Origin: Cafeteria roenbergensis
Taxonomy: Eukaryota > Sar > Bigyra > Bicosoecida > Cafeteriaceae
Direction: 5' to 3'
NCBI GenBank assembly: GCA_008330645.1
Contig: VLTN01000056.1
Location: 62,001-126,000, forward strand
Length of the DNA stretch: 64,000 bases
The translations under genes were made by a program, and so were the position numbers. The number at the start of each line of letters is the position of its first letter. Position 1 is the first letter of the stretch. Under the pieces are notes generated by a model. It did not search any database and was not told where the DNA came from. It saw nothing but the letters and a program-made list of their open reading frames with translations. Positions 41,201 through 49,423 of this stretch are shown here, in pieces.

Positions 41201-42320
41201 GGCTGCGGCCGCGGCGCTGGAGCGTGCACTGGCTGCCATGGCCGGATCGGCCGCTGGCGCCACGGCCGGCTGCGACACTGACGGGAGCGACTCTCTCTCT
41301 GACTCGTCTGCGGGGTCCAGCCGCTCCGACGACGACGGTGAGGGGGGCGCTGCAGCCGGCATGGTCGCAGCGTCGGGGGTCCTGCTGGACGAAGTGACTC
41401 CCCTGGAGCCCACACCGGCGCCCAGCGCGTCGTTGCCCCGCCGCGCACACGGTGATGGCGCCACGGAATCGGGCGGCAGCTCGCCGTCGCGGGGCGGCGA
41501 GCACGCTGCGGGCGCCTCGCGGGCCGTCCGCAACGCGGCGCGGCTGGCGGCCCGGCGCCGTAGACGGGCCCTCACCACGGCACTACAGAGAGCGTGTGCC
41601 GACCACGACGCGGCGCTTGCCAGCGCCTTTGAGGCCTGGGATGCGGCCGTGGAGGCTGACTCGACGCTCCCGGCCACGGCGCTTCTGCTCCTGGGCTTGG
41701 CAGTGCTGGCGTCCCGCCGACCCTCCCAGCCGGGATGGGCCTGGTGGGCGGTTCGGGTGTCCGGCGCTGTGTCGCCGGTTGCGTGGGCGGCGGTGCGGAG
41801 GCGCTTCGCCGGCGCCGGCAGAGCTGTGCTCGGGCTCGAGGCCGGGCATGCCTTCACCCTAGGCAACCGCGTTCACATTTCGGCGGAGCTTGCCGAGCGC
41901 GCAGCGCGCGCTGCCGCGGCTGCGGGGGTGTTCGGCACGCCCGCAACGACGGCTGGCAGCGCCGCCGCCAGGAGCGTTGCGGCGCTGGGGGCGACGGCGG
42001 AGCGCTGCGAGGCCGCGCTCAGCGGCTCCCACTTCGAGAGCAGGGAGCGTGCGGCCCGCGCCTGCATCGCGGCAGAGCTCGTGTACGTCGTGGTGACGTC
42101 AGCGGCTCGGACAAAGCGGGCCCTGTCCTCGCTGGGAGGAATCGACGGGGGTGTCACGGGCAGCGGTGGCGCGCTCGACGACTTGCTCGGCGAGGGGGCT
42201 GGTGGGCGCGACGCCATCGTGTCCAGCGTTGCAGAGGCGACCGATCTGGACAGCTGGGTGGCAAGATCTCGGCTGGCCATTCAGTCGGTGCTCGCAATGC
42301 CGAAACGATCCCGGCGGTGA
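38265..42320 (+). CDS. Large Ala/Ser/Gly-rich protein with helical ends, unknown
   Basis: A single-exon 1351-aa frame from ATG 38265 (MLGRMSLAERVEGEVAPAMR). The N-terminal ~95 residues look folded and helical (RLADALIQELDQGTPAPRRL, SLLSEMMDLPEAAVAAVRGL), as do ~205-330 (LRAVAAVDLLRAAEAQAVLL, AFHIWRRVAAAPDA) and the C-terminal ~230 residues (RRALTTALQRACADHDAAL, ending RSRLAIQSVLAMPKRSRR). The middle is Ser/Gly/Arg-rich filler with acidic runs near 40025-40065 and 41080-41110. A basic C-terminal tail (PKRSRR) could be a nuclear signal. No family is recognised. An antisense 676-codon frame overlaps it and is rejected as Ser/Pro filler. Confidence 0.6.
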   Translation: MLGRMSLAERVEGEVAPAMRALWDPTVPEPAASSSLAPHRTAAVRLADALIQELDQGTPAPRRLAVIAGSLLSEMMDLPEAAVAAVRGLADLCIRSSLGQPPAAAFPAPAAGPVARADGSDAAGAGTRASHTASGAAATSTPIATSSSSSSSGAAAASSAGLEAPPLTPGGGQPYPLRTPRSAARRRGAVSPPPAAAEPPDAPPVPAVARGLRAVAAVDLLRAAEAQAVLLGLLAITGQPQQAASSARETLAAAAWRAEPAVIGTAALAAFHIWRRVAAAPDAGFSASPQEVWARVNRIGRAGAQAAELRSFRREAVGSAMLVGERHAAAAAAGPAAAAWAPQRGLRSAAPSRRAPSRRAASRRAADTATTPLRPAGGRQQAPPSSSASLQRSARAAGSGSAMGRSAMGRSALFPVTPMTPGAGLGSSEAEFRWPEHVTPAAGSAAARNHSRGEAGGASPLAGGAGSGRSEGAGAGAAAPPLWLRVPAAGLLLAEADTPDVSVLAPVGLCAPLPPQEGAAPAWLQRMRLRAMEEAARVRDGQQALRRRALSSRRRQSGRRPGSGRVALGSTARNRRRRRPSAPGSQDDEEEDDEDDDDDGVGGGAGRGARRPRSASASGSGSSNGSASSSEGYDGFGSSGGWGAGLSATTPGVLRGASLGDSQLAGGSLALSQSQTSALLSRSRRGRRSGRSGLSGSSSSSSGGGSSSGSDGGAGRAGHAGGAGMGGGRPVARRGRRAAARAARAAASLAADGSSEEAGGGGVPLTPFGVGGAGAGPVSVQLLTGRPPGEGLLVETRAALRQAVRAGAAGDAVSMALAEVEAAAGPARWGVARAVLIGRLASGAAGDEVAMAAVEMACTHLWAEVWGGAQSGACGVYGAGAMVPVATFGAKARPARQSRRAGGAPKQEGGDPSEALPGDPSGAAGPPAKAGAASAAAGDDADDDDDDDTDADGSTAGSAGAGDASGAVEEVAVSQDAPAAAAAALERALAAMAGSAAGATAGCDTDGSDSLSDSSAGSSRSDDDGEGGAAAGMVAASGVLLDEVTPLEPTPAPSASLPRRAHGDGATESGGSSPSRGGEHAAGASRAVRNAARLAARRRRRALTTALQRACADHDAALASAFEAWDAAVEADSTLPATALLLLGLAVLASRRPSQPGWAWWAVRVSGAVSPVAWAAVRRRFAGAGRAVLGLEAGHAFTLGNRVHISAELAERAARAAAAAGVFGTPATTAGSAAARSVAALGATAERCEAALSGSHFESRERAARACIAAELVYVVVTSAARTKRALSSLGGIDGGVTGSGGALDDLLGEGAGGRDAIVSSVAEATDLDSWVARSRLAIQSVLAMPKRSRR

Positions 42321-42594
42321 GACGGGGGCTCTTTTTGTGTGTGTGTGTGTGTTTGTGTGGCACGCTGCCCCGAGGCAGTTGGCCAGTTCTGGCAGCCGCG
42401 GACGGCGAACCGGCGCTGTTTTGATTCCGCAGCCAATCGCATTTGTGTGCGCTTTGCTCCACGCAGCACGGCCGTAGTTTTTTCACGCCCGCAACCACTG
42501 CAGCCCGCACGGGGAGAACGCAAGCTCAAGTGCCGCCCAATGCGCGTGCGCGACTCGGTGCGCGGCCAGGAGCAACAGTCAGCACGCCAGTGCC
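42321..42594. other. Convergent gap with GT tract
   Basis: A 17-bp GT tract (42336-42352) begins 15 bp after the stop codon of the plus-strand gene and continues, after one TT interruption, to 42359. A T-run (TAGTTTTTTC) lies near 42476. No gene is seen. Confidence 0.65.
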
Positions 42595-44087
42595 TCAGCG
42601 GGTGCCAGCGCAACAGTGTGCCAGCGCCCTGCGCCACTGCGGTGCCGACCTGCCGCGGCCGCCGCCGCCCTCCCCGGGCTCCTCGTCATCCTCCTCCTCC
42701 TCGTCCTGGGAGGGTGCAGCTATCCCCGTGATCGCGGTCACCTGCTCCAGCAGCATCTGCCGCAGCTCGTCGGCGCTCAGCTGACCGTCCCGGTCCGCAT
42801 CGTAGAGCTGGAGCAGCGCGGCCGCCGATGCACCCCCGGCGAGCGGGAGAGAGACCCGATGGGCGCAGTGCGGGCACGTGGACCACAGGAGCGACGCGTC
42901 CTCCTTGCAGCCGGCCACCGCCGGCGGCGCCTCGGCAGCCGACGGGGCGCCGGCGAGCGCTCCGTCGCGCGCCCCGCCATCAACAGGGTCGGCTGTGCCG
43001 GCAACCCTCCCCACCTCGTTGGTCAGGTGCTGGATCACGATGGCGTTGTCGCGGCGAGACACCTCCTCGAGGAAGCCAGCGCTGATCACGCCGGAGGGGA
43101 GGGCGACGATGCCAATGCCGCACAGCGCTGTGGCGCAAGCGAGCAGCCTGGCCAGAGAGGTGTTCGGGGCGTAGTCTCCGTACCCCACCTGCGGCAGCAG
43201 ACCATGGACAGCGGCGCCAGTGGCGTTGAAGCCTTCATGCTCTCGGAGCCCGTGTGCGCTGCGGCGGCTTTCAAGCGCAAGGACGACCGCTGCTCTGCCA
43301 GACCACAGGTCCTGCTGGCGTGGCGGGCGGGGTGGTGGGGGCGGCGGCGGCGGCGGCGGCGGCGCAACACCGGACTTACTGTAGTGAGCGTGATGAATGC
43401 GAGATACCCCGCCTCAATCACGGATCGCAGAGGCTTGGGCGAGTGCAGCTCCGCCAAGTACAGCGTTGTGGCTGAAACCGCAAGCGCCGCAAGTGCAGCG
43501 ACTAGCGACGCCCAGAGCTGCCCGCGCTTCGAGTACACCACTCGGACGAGCGCGGCGTAAGACCGCGAATATCGCTCCAGCTTGAGAAGCGAGAGCACGC
43601 GAAGCGCGCCCACCCACAGCCACGGCGCCCACGGATTGTCCTCGAACACCTCTGCCTCGGGGTGGGGCACCAGCAGACTCAGCAGCACGGGCACAGCCGC
43701 GAGGGCGTCCAGCAGAGACAGCCGAGTCAGCGCAAAGGCAACCCGGCCCCAAAGTCCGCCAAGGCGGCCAAAGCGAACGTCCGCAACGCACGAGGAGAGG
43801 CGCAAAGCCCAGTCAATAGCCAGGATGCCTCCCGTCACCCCGTCCGCGGCTCTGAACCCGCCCGAGCAGCACTCGGCCAAGTCGCGGTCCGTCTCGAGCA
43901 TGAAAAGCAGCGCGTTCCCAACGGCGGCGGCCGCACAGACCCAGGCCCACACACGGCCTTGGGGCCCAGCCGCTCGAAACGTGCACCCAAACACGCTGTC
44001 GTGGCTCCAGCATCGTCGGCTGGCAGTGCGGCGGATGGTTGCAGGCGATCGCATCAACGGGACTTTTCCCTCTTGGCCTCTGTCCAT
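42595..44087 (-). CDS. Voltage-gated K+ channel subunit with C-terminal EF-hand, two exons
   Basis: A 433-aa six-helix potassium channel subunit. Exon 1 is 43380-44087 and exon 2 is 42595-43188; donor GTAAGT, acceptor CGCAG. The in-phase join restores the selectivity filter FITLTT-VGYGDYAP, so the intron lies inside the pore codons. Segments: S1 ~46-63, S2 ~86-104, S3 ~123-140, S4 ~156-185 with Arg163, Lys169, Arg172, Arg175 and Arg182, S5 ~191-210, pore ~221-243, S6 ~256-276. After S6 come a CPHC pair (~341-344) and one EF-hand loop, DADRDGQLSADE (366-377), with Asp/Asp/Asp/Gly/Leu/Asp-Glu in the expected places. The C-terminus is acidic. Start chosen at Met 44087; Met 44054 is an alternative. 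A TATA-like AT-rich patch lies ~270 bp upstream. Confidence 0.9.
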
Positions 44088-44661
44088 GGCTGAGAGCGCG
44101 GGCCCGACGCGGCGACAGCTGCAGGGCGGGCGCACGTAGAGGCTGGTTCCTTGATCGGTGCAAGCAAGGTCCAGTGGGCACGGCCGAGGCGCTCAGTTTG
44201 CGCGATTGCAGTGTTCCTGCGGTGCAGAGCCTGGCTCACCTGCACTCGCGACCGCCAACCGATCCCCCGCGCGCCAACGCACTCGTGCATCCTCGTCAAA
44301 CATCGTAGCTGTCTCAACCTGCGCAACCACATATTGCGTGCGCGCTCGATTGAATATTTATGCGCACCCACGGTCTGCGAGGCAAAGTCTCGATTGCAAC
44401 TGTGGCGAATTCAGTGCCGGCGCGGCAAACCCACGCGGCAGGCGCCGGCGGGAGCGGCCACGTGGCCCGCCCGCTGGCGCCTTCCCCCGCAGGACCACAC
44501 TCAGGACGGAAACGCCCACTCTAAACAGGAGCTGCCTTCTGGTGGCTTGGTCACACTCATTCTTTGCCATTCCTGGAGTCATCGACTGGGCTGCGGTGAC
44601 CGGACTCAAGTTCGGCCTGCCTGGCTCAAGCCCGGACCCGCGAACCCTGGCTGCAGGGAGG
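44088..44661 (-). promoter_or_regulatory. Upstream region of the K+ channel gene
   Basis: The 574 bp between the channel start and the GT61 stop hold no recognisable gene. Around 44340-44365 is an AT-rich island, reading ATAAATATTCAATCG on the minus strand, the only strong TATA-like sequence I see in the window. It lies about 265 bp upstream of the channel ATG. Function is inferred. Confidence 0.4.
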
Positions 44662-47113
44662 TCAGAAGTGAAGCGCCGCCTTCATGTTCTCGGCCTGCAC
44701 AACATGATTCAGTCCGTTGCGTGTGGCGTTGATCACGCGGGGGACGTTGATGACGTACGCGTCGTTCATCGGAAAGATCTTGTCTGTCATGACAGCGTGG
44801 TGCTGGAGGCCCGAGCGGCCGCTGCTGATCATGAACACGGCCCCGCTGAAGCGGTAGTTTGGTGGGTCGTGCGAAAGAACCTCGACCACGGCCGAATTGG
44901 GGCGCATCAGCGGCGCGAGGGAGAGCCCGGCCCCATGGTTGCCCACGAAGATGCGCGACTGGGCCACCATCTTCATGATCAGGGCCTTGTCCTTGTTGTG
45001 CTCGTCCGTGTCGGTGTGCATCAGCAGGGTGATGCGGATCCTGGCGAGCTCGGGCAGCTTCTGCCACTCTGCAATGGCCGCCTGCATGGCATTGACGAGC
45101 TCGTCGAAGTTGGTGATGCTGCGACGCCCAGTGCGCTGCTGGAGCAAGATGGGGACGTCCACCATGGGGTAGTACTGCAAGTCCGGGACGTTGACCGGGG
45201 CACCGGCGTACCGCTGCGCCGCCTCCTCGGGGGCCTGGGAAGCGTACACGCACGGCCCGAAGTCCGAGTACGTTGTGGCCGTGCGGGCGCCCGGGCACAC
45301 AATGCGCTCGGGGGCGTCGATCAGGTCGAGCGCATCCCACGCCGCCGCCCGCGCGGGCCAAAGCAAGCCTTGGTCGACTCCCGAGTCGACGAACCGTGCG
45401 ACGTAGATGCGCTTGCCCTGATAGGGCGCCTGGATGAGGCGCGACCGGTTCACGCCGAACGCCTCTAGGTACTGCACCAAGTTCTCGTAGCGCTTTCCGG
45501 GGCCCTCACTTTCCCATTTTCCCAGGAAGCTGAGGCGCATGTGAGGGTTGTCCCTGAGGATGTCGATGTACGGCAGCATAGGGAGGAGCAACTGCTGGAC
45601 GAAGTGGGCGAACTCGCCGAAGTTGACCCACTGCGTGTTGATGTGAAGCACCTCGTCGGCCTGCTCCGTGTTGGGGCCGGCCCCCTGCAACTGGCCCGGG
45701 CCCCAGCCGCACATGTGCTTGCCGCGGGCGACGAGGAGCGTGCCGTTCCGCACGCAGACGTCAAAGGCTGTGGCGTGCGTCATTGGCAGCACGCCCGGCT
45801 CCTGCTTTTCCTCCGAGCGCTTGCAGAGGATTGCGTCCCTGGCGAGGTTTCGGGGGATCGGCTGAAGCCTCGGAATGTCCTTGTCATGGCAGCTGCCTTC
45901 TATGTCGTCGCGGCAGGCCAGCCCCTCGCACGAGGAGAAGGCTTTTGAGAGGCCGCATTGCCCCATCACCACACGATAGATGAGGTGGCCTGGGCGAAAG
46001 TTGTTCATCCAGCGACGCGCCGAGCCGTAGATCGAGGGCGCAACGTAGCGGTTGAACGCCTCCTGCAGCGGGTACGCGTCGCACCAGCGGCTGAGCTGCC
46101 TGCAAGTGCGAATGATTCCGTTCACCATGTTGGTGTTGGGGATGAAGCACTCTTCGAAGTGGTTATACTCCAGGGCTGTGGTTGGCTTGTTCTGAACCTC
46201 AACTTTTGACATATTGATGGTCAGCTGGCGGGCAACTTCCTTGTCCTTCGCAGCAGCCGGGAAGTCGATGGCGTACTGAACGTTCATCTCGCTTCGCCAG
46301 CTTGCCAAGCGATTGCCCCACGCCTCGCGGGACACGTTCGCTCCGGAGCATTCGACGCGAGCTTCAAGCAGCTCTCGGTCGACCTGTCTGGGCCCGGGAG
46401 CCGCTTTCGGCTTAGCCTCGGTCTCCGGCGCGGCTGGCTTGTTCTGCGCGGCAGGCTTCCCCGGCGCGGCTGGCTTCTCCTGCGCGGCTGGCTTCTCCGG
46501 CGCGGCTGGCTTCTCCGGCGCGGCTGGCTGCTCCGGCGCAGTCTCGAGCTTTGGAGGAGAGGCAGGAGGGGGAGTGTCCGCAACAGCCCGGGTGCCTGGC
46601 TGGCTGGTCACACTCTGCGAAGCGCGCCGAGTCGCAGGGATGGGTTCATCAGCCTTGGGCAGCACGGACGCTCCAAGCGCCCCTGCTCGCATAGCACGGC
46701 GCAACGAGAATCACTTCAGCCACATAGCGCCCACAAACACTCACTTCGGGGCGGACAGGGGCGGCGGCGTCTTTCTGAGACTGGGCCTGGGAGTTGGCCT
46801 CGGCTTCCTGCGCCGTGTGATGGCAGCATTTGCACGGCAGACTCGGCTTGCTGGCTGGTCGCACGCTTGCTGCCGCGCGCACAACAAGGCCAGACCAGCG
46901 GTCGTCAGGCAACTGAGGTCTCACCGCCAACTGCCAAACGGCCACTCTGTCCACCTGCTTCCGGGGCATGTACACCAGTGCCAAAGCGAGGACAAGCACC
47001 AAGGAAGCCAGGCCCACTGTCACCCAGCGCCCCGTGGGGACGGTGCACTGCGGCCGCGGTCGTCCCCGAGCAGAATTGTTTGCAGAAGTTCGGGTGCTCC
47101 CGCGGGTGGCCAT
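44662..47113 (-). CDS. GT61-type (DUF563) glycosyltransferase, likely type II Golgi protein, two exons
   Basis: The exon at 44662-46614 encodes the catalytic part of a GT61-family glycosyltransferase. Diagnostic is the C-terminal block IFVGNHGAGLSLAPLMRP followed by SAVVEVLSHDPPNYRF, preceded by GRRSITNFDELVNAM and INTQWVNFGEFAHFVQQLLL; many Cys and Trp fit a lumenal enzyme. The proposed exon 1, 46745-47113, starts MATRGSTRTSANNSARG and holds one strong hydrophobic helix (VTVGLASLVLVLALALVYMP), a type II signal anchor. The donor is GTGAGTG after PVRPE and the acceptor CGCAG before SVTSQPGT, in phase. An alternative acceptor ~50 nt upstream (before KADEP) also fits. Total length is ~773 aa. 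A stem of EKPAAP-type repeats links anchor and enzyme. Acceptor sugar unknown. Confidence 0.78.
46424..46541 (-). repeat. 18-bp imperfect repeats coding EKPAAP units in the GT61 stem
   Basis: About six near-identical units encode Pro-Ala-Ala-(Pro/Gln)-(Glu/Gly/Asn)-Lys in the stem between the membrane anchor and the catalytic domain. Confidence 0.8.
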
Positions 47114-47746
47114 CTCCCTGGCCACGCGGGCCCTGAAAGACGGGGGCATGCCCGAAGTTCTCTGCTCGCCAGCAGCCACCCGAAGCTCTGGTCTGCACAC
47201 AGACAGCGGTCGGGGTCCCTCTACAGCAGGCCGGACTGGTCCGGGAGCCAACTGTCTCTGCGCTGCTGCGGGCGCGGGTGTGCGGCTGTGGTGGGGGCGG
47301 CACCGGCGGCAAGCTGCGGGAATGCGGCAGGCCAGCAGAGCGAGAGCCCAGCAGACAGCGACCACCCAGTGGTCATGCCGCCGCAGGAGGAAGACGAGAA
47401 GAGACTCTTGCGTGGCATGCCCGTCTGGGATCGAGCAGTCTTCAGTAGTCACACTGCACGGCGCATCGCGGGAGCCTGGCGGCGCGCAGGACTTTGCCAG
47501 AGGGCGTGGAGTCAAGCTCCAGTTACCGTCGGCAGATCGATATCCGATGTGGCAAGCGCCACCATGAAGGCGACGTCTGCCCCTGCTCGTCCCCGAGCCC
47601 GAGGGAGGGCCTCGCCCCCCCCTCCCCCTTTGCTCTTTTCAATCAAAGCTGAGCCGCTGCGAAGGCCATGCCACTCCCACTCCCTGACCCGCGGCGATTG
47701 CTTCGACGAATTTGCCGCGAGAACGCAACCAGGCACCGGAGACACA
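47114..47746. other. Intergenic between GT61 and pyridoxal kinase
   Basis: Upstream region of GT61 and 3' flank of PDXK. The GT61 exon-1 frame stays open to 47515 but the extra residues look unstructured; a Met at 47149 is an alternative GT61 start. A C-rich run lies near 47615-47632. No gene or RNA is recognised. Confidence 0.5.
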
Positions 47747-49058
47747 TCAGTCACGCCCGTCAAAAGACACGGCAGGGCACACGGCCCCGGACACAACGGC
47801 ATGCCACGAGACGCCGTCGCATTGGGGAGGGTCTGTGATGTGCTTGCGCGCCTGCACCAGGCGCAGCTCGGGCGGGGGGGCTTTTGCGCCTGGCGCCCCG
47901 GACGAAGCAGCTACCTCCTCGGCAGCCCGCGCCCGCGCCTGGCCTGCAGGCGACGCCGCGAACTCGGCAGTGACCCGGCACACCGCCTGCAGCGCGCGCA
48001 CTGCCAGGAGGCACGCGGAAGCCAGCTTGCCCCTGCCCTGGCGCTCCCCCAGGGCCAACAGCAGCGACGACGTCAGATCACCAGTGCCCGTGAACGCGCC
48101 CTCAAGCCGCGGAATGCGGACTGCGAAGCACGCACTGTCCCCGAGGCCAAACTCGCCCTCTGGCCACAGCCGCGAGTCGCCCTCAACAGCCTCCCAGGGG
48201 CAGCTCGCCACCAGCAGCATCTTCCCCTCGCCCGCCTCCGGCAAGTCCGACGACGTCATCACGACTGTCGGGCAGCCCATGTCGTGCAGAGCTGCGAGCG
48301 CCTCGCAGGCCCCCGAGAGGTCCCGGATGGAGACCCCGGACAGGAGCTCCGCCTCGAACTGGTTGGGCGTCAGCGTGGTCGCGCGACGCACCACCTCGGA
48401 ACGGTACACGCTCACGAGGCTTTCGGGCACATAGCAGCGGCCGTCGTCGCCCAGGACCGGGTCGCAAACCCACGACACGTCGGGCCGGCCAGCCGCCCGG
48501 TGGCAGTCCCGGATCTCGTCGACCACGCCCACCACCCGGCGCAGGAAGGACTCGGAGCCAATGTACCCCGTGAGCACATGCGTGTAGGCCGCAAGTAGCC
48601 CGTTCGTGCGCAGGCCGCCCGTCAGCGAGTCCAAGTCCTCCCCGGAGAGCACCTGGCCCTTGAAGTGGCCGTACCCCGTGTGGTTGGACAGCTGCACGCT
48701 GTTCACGCAGTCGGCCTCGATGCCGTGGAGCTGGAGCGCCAGCACCGCGCAGCGGTTGCCCACATAGCCGTGGACGACTGCGAGGCAGCGAAAACGAACG
48801 CCAAACTCATCGCAGCGCGAACGCGCGGCTGCCAGCTGTGCGGCCTGCGAGCGGACCGCTCGCCGCTGACAGGCCCAGGAGCACAGCAAGGGATGTCCAC
48901 CCAAGCGCGCGCGTCCCTGCGCAGTCCCTGCGCCACGTGTGGGCGGGCGCGGGGCGTGTGCACGCTCAAGCCTCACCATGAGACTGGATGCTCAAGCAAA
49001 GCGGCTCCAGCGCCGTCTCGTCGTCAGCCGCCGCGCGGCCGTCGCCCGCGCTCGCCAT
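47747..49058 (-). CDS. PDXK: Pyridoxal kinase, two exons
   Basis: Ribokinase-fold enzyme that phosphorylates pyridoxal, pyridoxine and pyridoxamine in the vitamin B6 salvage pathway, normally cytosolic. Exon 1 is 48977-49058 and exon 2 is 47747-48777; donor GTGAGG, acceptor CGCAG. The join gives LCLSIQSH-VVHGYVGNRC, nearly identical to the human IQSHVIRGYVGNRA. Further blocks are VNSVQLSNHTGYGHFKGQVL, VLTGYIGSESFL, WVCDPVLGDDGRCYVPE, TLTPNQFEAELLSGV, PTVVMTSSDLP and the catalytic GTGD loop (GAFTGTGDLTSSLLLAL). ELRLVQARKHITDP matches the conserved C-terminus, followed by a ~20-residue extension. Length 370 aa against 312 in human; the excess is mainly around an Ala-rich insert before ELRLVQ. 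It is head-to-head with the ABCC gene. Confidence 0.96.
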
Positions 49059-49423
49059 CGGGACCGGCCTGGCAAAGCGTTTCTTCCGTGTGAGGGGGGC
49101 AGCGCAGCCCGACGCCTCCGGGGCCGGTCTCGCTCGCCCGCCCCGATGGCGGCAGAGCCGCCGCGGCCGTCGCGCTCGCGCCCAGGTTGCAGCTGCCCCG
49201 GACCTGGTGCGGAGCCGAGCGGAGCGAGAGCACGTTCGCGCGCTGCGGTGAGCTTCTGGGGCGGCCTTGCCGCGGGTGGCCTCCGGGCCGGACCCGAGCG
49301 CCGGGGGCGGCCACCACAACTTGAGTGACCCGGCAGAGCCCGAGCCAGAAATCGCCATGCTGACGACAGACTGGCTGCAGTTGCCCTGCAGGGGCGGGTC
49401 GTCTGGGCACTCTTTCCGCGCTG
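49059..49423. promoter_or_regulatory. Head-to-head intergenic region PDXK / ABCC transporter
   Basis: The 365 bp between start codons include two GGCAGAGC octamers (~49151 and ~49330). It is somewhat AT-richer near 49350-49375. No standard box is recognised. Confidence 0.4.

Larger units (their letters stand above)
33541..43298. repeat. Cluster of interspersed octamer GGCAGAGC / GCTCTGCC
   Basis: By eye I count about 25 exact copies in this 9.8-kb stretch, in both orientations and in three reading frames (GRA or GSA, RQS, AEL). Examples are 33541, 33555, 33998, 35059, 35623, 36730, 39478, 39930, 40953, 41816 and 43291. About 25 more are spread over the rest of the window. Base composition predicts about one copy here. 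Confidence 0.8.

Noticed and set aside
39836-41866. 676-codon minus-strand frame opposite the 38.3-42.3 kb gene
   Set aside because: Ser/Pro/Ala filler with no folded-looking segment; the plus-strand frame is twice as long and has helical ends.
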